Assembly: GCA_035935655.1 (NCBI GenBank) | Contig: DASYWW010000037.1 | Span: 186,001-250,000, forward strand | Direction: 5' to 3' | Length of the DNA: 64,000 bases | From: Candidatus Bathyarchaeia archaeon | Lineage (GTDB): Archaea > Thermoproteota > Bathyarchaeia > 40CM-2-53-6 | Part shown: piece after piece, positions 1 to 8,035 of the stretch | How the letters are laid out: the number at the start of each line of letters is the position of its first letter | Position numbering within the stretch: the stretch's first letter is position 1 | Notes under the pieces: generated by a model | Databases searched by the model: none | Told to the model about the DNA's origin: nothing | The model's input: only the letters and a program-made list of their open reading frames with translations | Position numbers and translations under genes: made by a program

Positions 1-228
1 AAACAACCAAACCTCAGAGAGATCGTGCAAGCAGCCACAGCACTGGGTTACGTTCATGAGCCGAAAGAAAAATCGGCAATGCCCAGCCTTCACTGGGAAA
101 AGGCAGGATACATCACGGTGAAGAAGACAGCTCCGAAGGTTGCAATGCTCAAATCGATCGCTGGGGAGATCGTAAAAATGCGACAGAAAGAAGCCCAGGC
201 TGCCGAGCCAAAGAAAGATAGGCGATAG
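1..228 (+). CDS. srp19: Signal recognition particle subunit SRP19 (5'-truncated by window edge)
   Basis: The frame is open from base 1, so the gene begins outside the window; only about 75 C-terminal residues are present. SRP19 binds 7S RNA and helps SRP54 load for co-translational targeting to the membrane. The visible part reads PNLREIVQAATALGY, then a conserved W-E-K-AGY block and a basic tail with IAGEIVKMR, the usual arrangement of the archaeal SRP19 C-terminus. A GTG at 25 could be misread as a start, but homology continues through it to the window edge. Family assignment rests on these motifs and on the basic, lysine-rich end. Confidence 0.75.
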   Translation, partial: KQPNLREIVQAATALGYVHEPKEKSAMPSLHWEKAGYITVKKTAPKVAMLKSIAGEIVKMRQKEAQAAEPKKDRR

Positions 229-299
229 GAAGAGTAGATGATGGCCGGACACCGATCTCGCCAATTAACCGGTTAGAGTCCTTCTGAAGATGATTCATC

Positions 300-914
300 T
301 TGAATCCAAGGCAGATTGTGAAAGCAGGGTACAACAAAATCATCCTAGAATACCTTGCCAGCAGAAAGAATGATTCAGAAGACGTCCAACTGTTACACGA
401 GATAGTTGAACGATTACCCAAGAATGCAATTGTTCTGGACGCAGGTTGCGGTGCTGGCTATCCCATAACTCAATTCCTCGCCGAGCACTTCAAGGTGACC
501 GGAGTAGACTTTGCTCGGGAACAAATTCATTCGGCGAAAAAGAGACTCCCAACTGTCGAGTTCATCTGCGCTGACATCTCGAACTTGCCGATCCGCGGAA
601 ATGCGTTTGACGGTGTTTGTTGTTATTATGCAATTATTCACATTCCTCGTAGCGAGCATCGGAACATCCTTGACGGTTTTCTCAGCATCCTGAGGCCAGG
701 TGGGTTGGCTCTGTTATGCATGGGAGCGGGAGATCTTCCGAAAGACTGCAGTCGTTATCGTGGTGCTCCCATGTTTTGGAGCCACTTTGACCGCAAGACC
801 AACCTCAGAATGATCAAGAATTCTGGACTTAACATTCTTTGGTCCAAGAATATCCGAGATTCCACGGATCCGAATAGCGTGCATCTCTTTGTCCTTGCTC
901 AGAAGGTAGGTTAG
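300..914 (+). CDS. Class I SAM-dependent methyltransferase
   Basis: A 204-residue protein starting at TTG. Motif I (VLDAGCGAGYP, about residues 45-55) binds S-adenosylmethionine, followed by the acidic end of strand 2 (VTGVDFA), the motif-II-like FICADISNLPI and the post-motif LRPGGLALL. This is the UbiE/Methyltransf_11 fold; the substrate cannot be read from sequence. The 71-base gap to the SRP19 stop suggests its own promoter or loose coupling; the downstream gene is convergent. A small-molecule methyltransferase is the likeliest role, but an RNA or protein substrate is not excluded. Confidence 0.8.
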   Translation: MNPRQIVKAGYNKIILEYLASRKNDSEDVQLLHEIVERLPKNAIVLDAGCGAGYPITQFLAEHFKVTGVDFAREQIHSAKKRLPTVEFICADISNLPIRGNAFDGVCCYYAIIHIPRSEHRNILDGFLSILRPGGLALLCMGAGDLPKDCSRYRGAPMFWSHFDRKTNLRMIKNSGLNILWSKNIRDSTDPNSVHLFVLAQKVG

Positions 915-947
915 GACTGGACGTAACGCCGGTCTCTGGATTTTTGG

Positions 948-2003
948 CTAGGAATGTTTCTTGTTTGGATACATTATGATCTTGCCGGAGCGTCCTGACT
1001 TCATTAAGGCGAATGCCTTCGAGAACTCTTCCAAATCGAATCTGTGAGTTATCAGCTTCGACAGGTCCACCTGACTCGCCTTCAGTACCTCGGCGGTCTT
1101 GTACCAGGTTCCGAATAGCCGGCGACCAAAAACACCGCGAACATGAGCGTCTTTGAAGACAATCCAGTTTGCGACGTCAAGTTCGACCCTCTTCGAGGGC
1201 AATCCGAAGAGGACGGCGGTTCCGCCGGGACGAAGGACCTTGAAGCCTTCCTCGAATGAGGGCTGGGCCCCGGACATCTCAAAAAACGCGTCCACTCCCC
1301 GCCCATCTGTCAAGCGCATGATCTCCTTCACTGGATCCTGTTGGGATCCGTTGATCAGGATGTCCGCGCCCATGTCTTTTGCGAGCTTCAATCTGTAGTC
1401 GACAATGTCGACTCCGATAATCTTGGTCGCTCCGAATGACTTGCAGAGTCCGATGAGGCATGCGCCTATTGGACCGCAACCAAGGATTGCGACTGTGTTC
1501 CCAGAGATCTCGGCCGCGGACGCGGCATGTACAGCATTGCCGAGCGGCTCTTGAGCCGAAGCAACCTCGATCGGGATCTTTCTATCGTTTAGCCAAGCAT
1601 GCTGTTCGTTGAGGACGTGGTACTCTGCGAAACAACCATCCGTGTCGACTCCTCGGAGATGCATTCTCTCGCAGATGTGAGCGTTCCCAGTTCTGCACTG
1701 GAAGCATTTGCCACAGAAAATGTGGGTCTCGCCGGAGATAATGTCGCCTTCGCGGAGGTCGGATACCTCCTTGCCTACCTCAATGATCTTGCCTGCGAAT
1801 TCGTGTCCCATGACCATTGGAGGTTTGACTTTGTCATGGATCGATTCATGCCAGTCGTAGATGTGTATGTCTGTTCCACAGATTGATGTGGCTTCGATCC
1901 GGACGAGAATGTCTCTGAGACCGGGTTTGGGTGTTGGCCATTGCTCGAAGGCCGCGCCGGGACCCGGGGTTGTCTTAACAACTGCGTGCATCTTTTCTTT
2001 CAA
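948..2003 (-). CDS. tdh: L-threonine 3-dehydrogenase (zinc, MDR family)
   Basis: Oxidises L-threonine to 2-amino-3-ketobutyrate with NAD+. The 351-residue length fits Tdh. Visible features: catalytic zinc region ATSICGTDIHIYDWHES, then GHEFAG, the structural-zinc cluster CGKCFQCRTGNAHIC, and a Rossmann motif ILGCGPIGA. The CGTD plus IYDWHE pattern is typical of threonine dehydrogenase rather than general alcohol dehydrogenases. It is divergent from kbl, whose product cleaves the aminoketobutyrate, so the two form a threonine degradation pair sharing the 85-base region 2004-2088. ATG at 2003 is used; an ATG four codons later (MHAVVK) is an alternative start. Confidence 0.9.
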   Translation of the reverse strand: MKEKMHAVVKTTPGPGAAFEQWPTPKPGLRDILVRIEATSICGTDIHIYDWHESIHDKVKPPMVMGHEFAGKIIEVGKEVSDLREGDIISGETHIFCGKCFQCRTGNAHICERMHLRGVDTDGCFAEYHVLNEQHAWLNDRKIPIEVASAQEPLGNAVHAASAAEISGNTVAILGCGPIGACLIGLCKSFGATKIIGVDIVDYRLKLAKDMGADILINGSQQDPVKEIMRLTDGRGVDAFFEMSGAQPSFEEGFKVLRPGGTAVLFGLPSKRVELDVANWIVFKDAHVRGVFGRRLFGTWYKTAEVLKASQVDLSKLITHRFDLEEFSKAFALMKSGRSGKIIMYPNKKHS

Positions 2004-2088
2004 CAGATTTCCTCGAAACTGTGTGTTAGCCGCGCAGAGAGCGCTGTAAAACGTTTTAGATTAGAAACAAATTCTCAACCCTGAGATT

Positions 2089-3291
2089 ATGAGCCAGGAA
2101 TCCGGTTTCCAGAGAGCTTCACTTCTAGACGCACTGCGGGAAGAGCTTAGAGGACTGGATCAACAGGATTTTCTGTGGCGTGTCCGGACCCTTCAGAGTC
2201 CGTCTGCGCCGCATGCCAAAGTGGATGGCAAGAACGTCATCGTTCTCTGCTCAAACAACTATCTTGGACTCGCGAACCACCCCAAGCTAAAGCAAGCCGC
2301 AATTGCCGCGACAAGAAAGTATGGAGCGGGGAGCGGGTCGGTGCGAGTCATCGCCGGAACGATGAACCTGCATGTTAGGCTGGAGAAGGAATTAGCGGAT
2401 TACAGGGGAACCGAGTCTTCGATTACTTTCCAGTCTGGCTACGCCACGAACCTTGGAACGATAATGTCTTTGGTCGATGAACGTGACCTCATAATAAGCG
2501 ATGAGCTGAACCATGGTAGCATAATCGACGGTTGTCGTCTGACGAAGGCGGAGAGGCGGGTCTACAAGCACAAGGACATGGGCGACCTTGAGAAACAGCT
2601 CAATGGGACAGAACGTTTCCGTAGAATCCTAATCATAACAGATGGGGTCTTTAGCATGGACGGAGACATCGCTCCGTTGAAGGATATCGTCCAGCTCGCC
2701 CGGGAGCACAGCGCGATAACGTATGTGGACGATGCTCACGGGGACGGGGTCTTAGGCAAAGATGGCAGGGGAGTTACCAACCACTTCCACCTGGAGGGAA
2801 AGGTGGATGTTGACATGGGAACTTTCTCGAAGGCTTTCGGCTGCGTCGGAGGATACGTGGTCGGGTCGAAAGATCTCTGCACGTATTTTCAGAACAAGGT
2901 CCGAAGCTACCTGCTCTCCGGGTCCCAACCGCCCGCAGTTGCCGGAGCGTGCATTGCGGCTCTTCAGATTGTGCAAGAGCAGCCCTCGTTACTGAGTAAG
3001 CTCTGGGCCAACACACTTTACTTCAAAAACGGTCTGAAAGATATCGGCTTCGACACTGGAAACAGCGAGACTCCAATCACGCCAGTGATAGCCGGGGATG
3101 CCGGTAAGGCTCGCGAACTGGCTGAAAACCTCTTCAAGCTCGGAATATTCGTTCTCCCGATTGTCTACCCGATGGTTGCGAAAGACAAAGCAAGGGTCAG
3201 GACAATTGTAACCAGCGCGCACACAAGGAAGGATCTCGATTTGGCACTGGTAGCATTTCGAAAGGCTGGCAGACAACTAGCTCTGATCTGA
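2089..3291 (+). CDS. kbl: Glycine C-acetyltransferase (2-amino-3-ketobutyrate CoA ligase)
   Basis: PLP-dependent alpha-oxoamine synthase of 400 residues that converts 2-amino-3-ketobutyrate plus CoA into glycine and acetyl-CoA. Markers in order: CSNNYLGLANHP, the glycine-rich GAGSGSVRVIAG, the DELNHGSIIDG block, VDDAHGDGVLG (PLP-contacting Asp/His), and GTFSKAFGCVGGYV carrying the PLP Schiff-base lysine. The divergent tdh at 948-2003 supplies its substrate, which favours Kbl over the paralogues BioF or HemA. The ATG start gives the family's usual N-terminus. Confidence 0.92.
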   Translation: MSQESGFQRASLLDALREELRGLDQQDFLWRVRTLQSPSAPHAKVDGKNVIVLCSNNYLGLANHPKLKQAAIAATRKYGAGSGSVRVIAGTMNLHVRLEKELADYRGTESSITFQSGYATNLGTIMSLVDERDLIISDELNHGSIIDGCRLTKAERRVYKHKDMGDLEKQLNGTERFRRILIITDGVFSMDGDIAPLKDIVQLAREHSAITYVDDAHGDGVLGKDGRGVTNHFHLEGKVDVDMGTFSKAFGCVGGYVVGSKDLCTYFQNKVRSYLLSGSQPPAVAGACIAALQIVQEQPSLLSKLWANTLYFKNGLKDIGFDTGNSETPITPVIAGDAGKARELAENLFKLGIFVLPIVYPMVAKDKARVRTIVTSAHTRKDLDLALVAFRKAGRQLALI

Positions 3292-3319
3292 CCACAGTTG
3301 TCCTTGCTCGGGATTCGCA

Positions 3320-3838
3320 TTGGTGAAGAAGAATAAAGGAGCAAAGAAGAGCCGAAGTCTAGCGTTCAAAGTTCGCAAGGCTACATTGAAAGATGTTCCG
3401 GTCTTGGTTCGCCAGCGCAGGGAGATGTGGCGCGTTCTTGGGGAGAGAGACCCGGAAGAGTTGGACAGAGCTGACAAGGTCTACGCCCGGTGGTCACGAT
3501 CAAGAATGAAAAGCGGGAATTTGATGGGATGGGTGGCCGAGGATCGGGGCAAGATACTTGGTGGAGGATGTGTGTGGCTGCAGCCTGTTCAACCGCGGCC
3601 AGGGTACAGTCTCATGGTCCAGCCATACCTACTATCAATGTATACGGAACCTCGGTCAAGGGGACTGGGCGTGGCCTCCGGTATTGTGGAGAAAGCTCTG
3701 GAGTGGTGCCGATCGAACGGGTTTCCGCAGCTTCGGTTGCATGCTAGCGTGATGGGAAGGAAAGTCTACCGCAAGCATGGTTTCGAGCGGACTTGGGAAA
3801 TGAGGCGTAGAATCAAGAAGCTCAGAGAAGATAGCTAA
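3320..3838 (+). CDS. GNAT-family N-acetyltransferase
   Basis: A 172-residue protein starting at TTG (or the adjacent GTG). After a lysine-rich N-terminal tail comes VRKATLKDVPVLVRQRREM, a typical GNAT beginning, then the acetyl-CoA pyrophosphate loop in EPRSRGLGVASGIVEKAL and a C-terminal LRLHASVMGRKVYRKHGF strand/helix. It should transfer an acetyl group from acetyl-CoA to an amine; the substrate is unknown. It lies 28 bases behind kbl on the same strand, so co-transcription is likely. Kbl makes acetyl-CoA, but no functional link is proven. Confidence 0.85.
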   Translation: MVKKNKGAKKSRSLAFKVRKATLKDVPVLVRQRREMWRVLGERDPEELDRADKVYARWSRSRMKSGNLMGWVAEDRGKILGGGCVWLQPVQPRPGYSLMVQPYLLSMYTEPRSRGLGVASGIVEKALEWCRSNGFPQLRLHASVMGRKVYRKHGFERTWEMRRRIKKLREDS

Positions 3839-3890
3839 CCGGTCATTTTGACAGAGAAGTTTAGGTACCAAGCGATCGTCTGAGCTGGTC

Positions 3891-4058
3891 TTGTCACGTG
3901 TGGTTCCGAGATGCTCCTGCGGTGGAGAGCTAGTTATCGTAGGTGAGAATCAGAGCCCGGAAGGCTGGAGGACTGGTTTCAAGCTTGAATGCAAGAAATG
4001 CAGAAAGAGATGGACCTACTCAGGCGGAACCTACCGTGCAGACCCGGCTTCTAGTTGA
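3891..4058 (+). CDS. Small CxC/CxxC zinc-ribbon protein (55 aa)
   Basis: Read directly from the sequence: a TTG start, 55 codons and TGA. The product contains RCSCGGELVIVG near the N-terminus and LECKKCRKRWTYSGG later, giving four cysteines spaced as CxC ... CxxC, enough to bind one zinc. Short archaeal zinc ribbons of this form are often nucleic-acid- or protein-binding; no exact role can be assigned. Its stop lies six bases before the ATG of the SIS-domain gene, so the two are probably co-transcribed and perhaps translationally coupled. Confidence 0.7.
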   Translation: MSRVVPRCSCGGELVIVGENQSPEGWRTGFKLECKKCRKRWTYSGGTYRADPASS

Positions 4059-4064
4059 TATGAA

Positions 4065-5003
4065 ATGCCCTTTTCCGCGATGGAACAAGAGATCTGGAAC
4101 CAGGCAGAAGACATTCCGAAATTCGCTTTACAAGCCCGACGACTCTATCGTTTCAAGCTCAAACCCTCTTCTCTGATATTCGCCGGGTCAGGGGACTCGT
4201 ACGCGGCCGCAGTCTTTGCGCAGGAATTGTCGATGGGATATGCCGTTGCTTCAGATCCCTGCGAGCTTTTGAGAAGAATCTCAAGGGTTAGAGGAAAAAA
4301 TCTCGTCATAGTCTCCATCAGTGGCAAAACACGCGCAAATGTCGAGCTAGCTCGAAGGTCAAAGCGAATCGCAAGAGAACGAATAGCTGTCACTTCTAAT
4401 CCAGATAGCCCCCTTGCACATGAATGCGATCAAACTCTGCCTCTGTCGTATCGAACTGCCGAAACGCCAACGCCGGGCACGATTAGTTTCACCGCTAGCC
4501 TAATTGCATGTGCAGCTATTCTCAGACAGCTTCCCAGGACCATCAAACTTGACGGGGCGCTCAGCAAGGCTCGTGAATGGGCAACGAGCCAAGGGACAGT
4601 CGGAAAGGGCTCATTCGTTTTCGTTGGCTCCTCGGTGAATTATGCACTCTCAATCTAAGGAGCTGCAAAGATACGAGAAGCGTTAGGCGAGAAAGCTGAG
4701 GCTGAATATCCTGAGCAGCTTGGCCACTCGAGACTGTTCGTGATTGACAAGAAGAACGACACAATCATTTGCGTATCTTCTGGACAGGACAGGTCCCGCC
4801 GGATCCAAAGGCTACTCGACAGGAACGGTTTCCGAACCAGACTCCTGACGCCACATGGAGAGAATCCCGTCCAGACAAGCTTGGAGGTTGCTATCCACCT
4901 GCAACAACTGGCCCTCACGCCTGCTAGGAAACGTGGAATGAAGGACCCCGCATTCGTAGCCGACTCCAGCAGGCTGAAGCTAAGCAGTAAGATGATCTAC
5001 TAA
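4065..5003 (+). pseudogene. SIS-domain sugar isomerase, interrupted in frame by one TAA
   Basis: The first part (4065-4655) encodes 197 residues with SIS-domain motifs: FAGSGDSYAAA, then VIVSISGKTRANVELA and VAVTSNPDSPLAH-like sequence. At 4656-4658 a TAA stops translation, yet the same frame continues to 5003 with GAAKIREALGEKAEAEYP followed by EQLGHSRLF, the canonical second half. Related SIS proteins have Glu exactly at the stop (EGAxK), so one G-to-T change (GAA to TAA) explains it. The restored protein would be 312 residues. Either the gene is recently inactivated, is read through, or the base is a sequencing error. A GTG at 4740 could give a truncated second product but would lack essential SIS elements. 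Confidence 0.8.
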
Positions 5004-5111
5004 GACCTGACGGTGAAGTCGCGGTAGAGGTGGATAACCATAGTTCGCTCCGGGAATAGGCAGTGATCTTGAGTTAAGTCATCGAGGAGCGACAACGGAT
5101 AACCTTAAGCC

Positions 5112-6071
5112 ATGTTCTCACCGGCCCTGATTTTGATTTTTCGATTGATAGAAGAGAGAAAATCCAAGATTGCGCTCGTCCTTCTCGTACTTGGTGTGTT
5201 GATGATTGTCCCTCGAGAGCCTGTGGCGGTCAGGGCCCAACTGGTGGGCAAAGTTTGCATCGCGGATATTGCTACAACTTTCTGTCCAACAAGCCCGACG
5301 ATCGTTTCCGGAACGGTAGGCACGCCATTAAACGTGGCGGTCAATATTCAGGGCTCTGATGTAATGAACGGTTTCGACATTTTCGTCAAATCCGACACCG
5401 CCACAGTTCAGCCTATCGGTGTAAACATGACTGGAACGGTGCTAGGTACAAACACTCTAGCGTTTGCCGACTGCGTTGAGTTTGTCGGTTCGGGATGCGG
5501 GACTCTTTTGAATGGTCCCGGTATTGTACGTTTTGCCCTAGTCGCTCTAGGCACAGTCGTCCTGGCTCCTGCCACGGGCAGATTGTTCAGCATAGGCTAC
5601 AGGGTACTCCAAAACTCGACTGGAATCAATGTGGGCTTTCAGACCGGCTGCACAGGAGGGAGCGTGCCATCGGGTCTTTGCATTCTGGTGGTAAACGCGG
5701 GGGTGGCTGTTCCAGAGACCGCCCAAGAGAGTGCGACGCCTGGAATTGGAGACTTCTCCCTTTCAGGAGACCAGTTGATCACGATTCCGCGAGGAACAGA
5801 AGCATCAGGACTGGTGAACGTGCTAAGCCAAGGAGGCTTCTTTGGAGGCATCACGCTATCCACAACGATTTCGCCCGTCAGAAAGGACGGTCCTGTCGCT
5901 GTTCTGAGTACGTCTCTCGTTTTCATTCTGCCAGGAACATCCTCAACAGTCAGGCTGCTGATAAGCACCTCCCTGCGCACGCATCCCGGAAATTACAACG
6001 TCATTATTACGGCAACAAGCGGGTCTAAAACGCACTCAATGACTGTGGTCATTACTGTTCCCCGCCGATAA
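5112..6071 (+). CDS. Secreted protein with a cohesin-like beta domain
   Basis: A 319-residue protein. Residues about 18-42 (IALVLLVLGVLMIV, ending in VRAQ) form a signal peptide or membrane anchor after a charged start. Residues about 65-200 carry GTPLNVAVNIQGSDVMNGFD, then PGIVRFALVALG and GRLFSIGYRVL, resembling a cohesin-type Ig-like beta sandwich. The remainder is a second beta-rich domain with GNYNVIITATSG, similar to Ig-like modules of archaeal surface proteins. Four cysteines could form disulfides. It is probably exported; its partner is unknown, but dockerin-like EF-hand repeats occur elsewhere in the window. Confidence 0.6.
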   Translation: MFSPALILIFRLIEERKSKIALVLLVLGVLMIVPREPVAVRAQLVGKVCIADIATTFCPTSPTIVSGTVGTPLNVAVNIQGSDVMNGFDIFVKSDTATVQPIGVNMTGTVLGTNTLAFADCVEFVGSGCGTLLNGPGIVRFALVALGTVVLAPATGRLFSIGYRVLQNSTGINVGFQTGCTGGSVPSGLCILVVNAGVAVPETAQESATPGIGDFSLSGDQLITIPRGTEASGLVNVLSQGGFFGGITLSTTISPVRKDGPVAVLSTSLVFILPGTSSTVRLLISTSLRTHPGNYNVIITATSGSKTHSMTVVITVPRR

Positions 6072-6138
6072 TCCGATACGACAATTATCACTAGGGAAGT
6101 TTCTAGCACTTATCGACTAGCGCGTTGCTCTTCTGGAC

Positions 6139-7266
6139 CTATGGTCCGGCAGACATCCACCACACAGAGAAGCTCGTCCCATCATTCCAAAATGGAAGGA
6201 ATGATCTAGCTTTGGCATATCCAGCAGAATCGACCATTGTATCTTGCACTAAACTGAATGATCCCATTGGACCCGACGAATCAGCAGTGGTGACGATACA
6301 GTTCGAGAAATAGACTTTGTCGAATTTGGCGAGGGGGACGGTTGAGTTGGTCTTGAGAGACAATGGAGCCTCGACTATCCATTCTGCAGAAGCTCTCCAA
6401 GCGGACCTGTCTATAGTCGAATTGACATCGCTTCCAGTCCATCCTTGAGTGAAGTCGGCAAGTGTAGCTGTGAAAACGTTATTGCTCCAGCTGACCTCGG
6501 CTGTCACCTTGTCTCCGGCGCTCACGGGTTTGTTGAAGGATTTGGGACTCGCGGGGTACCATTCAACAAATGACTCATAGACCGGGATAGCCATACCGTT
6601 GGCAATCATACAGCCCGCGACGATTCCAGTCTGTTCGAGTGTCCCTGTGTCGTTCCGGACCCCGTCTATCCCAACCCAGAAACTCGAATACTGGTCCGCT
6701 GTCACCCTGGTACAATTCATGACGGGAACGATCCACGTGCCCTTTACGTCAGTTATCGATGATATCGGGTGATAGAGCTTGTAGCCACTCCATGAAGTCG
6801 AGAAATCCTGGCCGACCACCGAGTATGGATTTCTCGGGAGAACTGGCGAAAACTGCGTCTTAGTCATATTTGCGACGACTGCTCCGAGACCGACCAGGGC
6901 CAGTAGAAGAACCGCGATGGAAATCTTGTATATTCGATGTTCATGCGTTTTTTCCTCGCGATATGGAACCCAAGAGCCAGGCCGCTGGGGCTCAGTAGCC
7001 AGGACTTGACTTCCAATTGGAGTCGTGAGGACGGGTGCTAGCCGCCCTGCGCACCAGGGACAAAATACTGTCGTGTTTGGAACAAGCCTCCGACAGCTCT
7101 GACAAGTGACGAGTTTCGGTGCCGGCTGTTCGCTGGCTACCGACTTCTGGGCCATTACCAGTTGGGCGTTGATTGAGGATTGACGAAACCGTCCGCATGA
7201 GGGACAGCGTTGAGCAGACGCTGGTAGTTCAGTCCCGCATGTATCGCACGTGACCAAATCTCGCAA
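6139..7266 (-). CDS. Membrane-anchored G1 (eqolisin-like) glutamic peptidase with two N-terminal zinc ribbons
   Basis: 375 residues in three parts. (1) Two zinc ribbons, residues 7-24 (CDTC...CPSC) and 55-72 (CQSC...CPWC), cytoplasmic. (2) A transmembrane helix, about 112-134. (3) An exterior domain from about 150 matching peptidase family G1/A4: WSGYKLY, VKGTWIVP, FWVGIDGV, LEQTGIVAG with the candidate catalytic Gln (212), ESFVEWYP, VSAGDKVTAEV, and SAEWIVEAP with the candidate catalytic Glu (about 295). G1 enzymes hydrolyse proteins, usually at acid pH, with a Gln/Glu pair. Best known in fungi, they are sparse in archaea. The zinc-ribbon fusion is unusual and may mediate cytoplasmic anchoring or sensing. 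Confidence 0.75.
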   Translation of the reverse strand: MRDLVTCDTCGTELPASAQRCPSCGRFRQSSINAQLVMAQKSVASEQPAPKLVTCQSCRRLVPNTTVFCPWCAGRLAPVLTTPIGSQVLATEPQRPGSWVPYREEKTHEHRIYKISIAVLLLALVGLGAVVANMTKTQFSPVLPRNPYSVVGQDFSTSWSGYKLYHPISSITDVKGTWIVPVMNCTRVTADQYSSFWVGIDGVRNDTGTLEQTGIVAGCMIANGMAIPVYESFVEWYPASPKSFNKPVSAGDKVTAEVSWSNNVFTATLADFTQGWTGSDVNSTIDRSAWRASAEWIVEAPLSLKTNSTVPLAKFDKVYFSNCIVTTADSSGPMGSFSLVQDTMVDSAGYAKARSFLPFWNDGTSFSVWWMSAGP

Positions 7267-7339
7267 TTCCCCTCATCGCTAGGGCTCAATGGAGGACAAA
7301 AGTCTGCCGGAAATATGGCGATCGCAAATGCTTGTAGTT

Positions 7340-7987
7340 TCAGATTACCGTTAGCAGCTGGTGGTACACGTCGAGAAGATCGTCAGTCTCCACGTGATGT
7401 GACGCTGAGGCCTTGACCTTGTCAGTCTTAGCGTTCAATGCAACAGAGTACCGCACAATGCGGAAGACTGGGATATCGTTAATCCAATCGCCCACGTGAG
7501 CACATCGGGACGGAGGAATGCCCGTCCATGCACAATATTTTCGCAAGCCGAGTCTTTTGTCAGGTAGCGGTTCTATTTCGCCGGTGAATACTCCGCCTTT
7601 GATCGCGACTTTGGAGCCGACGTAGCCTTCGAACCCGAACCTTTCGATCATGTAGGCGCACAAGAAATCTGGATTATCAGTCAAGAGAATAACTCGGATG
7701 CTATGACTTTCCAGTTTCTCCACTGTTTCCCTGACGTTTTTGATCACTTCGACCTTCGAGACCTCTCGTAGAATATCATTGAGCTTCATTCCTTGGAGAA
7801 GCCTGTACTGTGAGACCAAGAGTTGTCCCTTTGTGATCCTTCGATGAAGATGCATTTCTTCAAAAGAGTCCCATTTCTCTCCGATTCCAAGAGATCGAGC
7901 GGCTTGGGTGAGGGCTGCTTTGCGAAAAATCGTTCCATCAACGTCGAACGATACCATTGAGAGGGAGGAGAACGGCAGAATCTTCAC
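7340..7987 (-). CDS. HAD-superfamily phosphatase (SerB-like)
   Basis: A 215-residue haloacid dehalogenase-type hydrolase. Motif I is FDVDGTIF (nucleophile Asp and acid/base Asp), motif II is VILLTDNPD, a lysine candidate for motif III lies in PDKRLGL, and motif IV is GDWINDIPVF (Mg-binding Asp residues). The helical cap between motifs I and II, with an R-R-I-T-K-G-Q-L segment, resembles phosphoserine phosphatase, and the neighbour glyA uses serine, so a serine pathway role is possible but not proven. General phosphatase activity on a small phosphorylated metabolite is secure; the substrate is not. Confidence 0.75.
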   Translation of the reverse strand: MKILPFSSLSMVSFDVDGTIFRKAALTQAARSLGIGEKWDSFEEMHLHRRITKGQLLVSQYRLLQGMKLNDILREVSKVEVIKNVRETVEKLESHSIRVILLTDNPDFLCAYMIERFGFEGYVGSKVAIKGGVFTGEIEPLPDKRLGLRKYCAWTGIPPSRCAHVGDWINDIPVFRIVRYSVALNAKTDKVKASASHHVETDDLLDVYHQLLTVI

Positions 7988-8035
7988 CCGTCCACGACTA
8001 TCGCTCCTTTCCGGGAACGTTTGAACTCTTCGTGG

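Noticed and set aside
4740-5003. Separate small gene starting at GTG 4740
   Set aside because: It is the in-frame second half of the SIS-domain gene, with homology continuing upstream across the TAA; not an independent gene.
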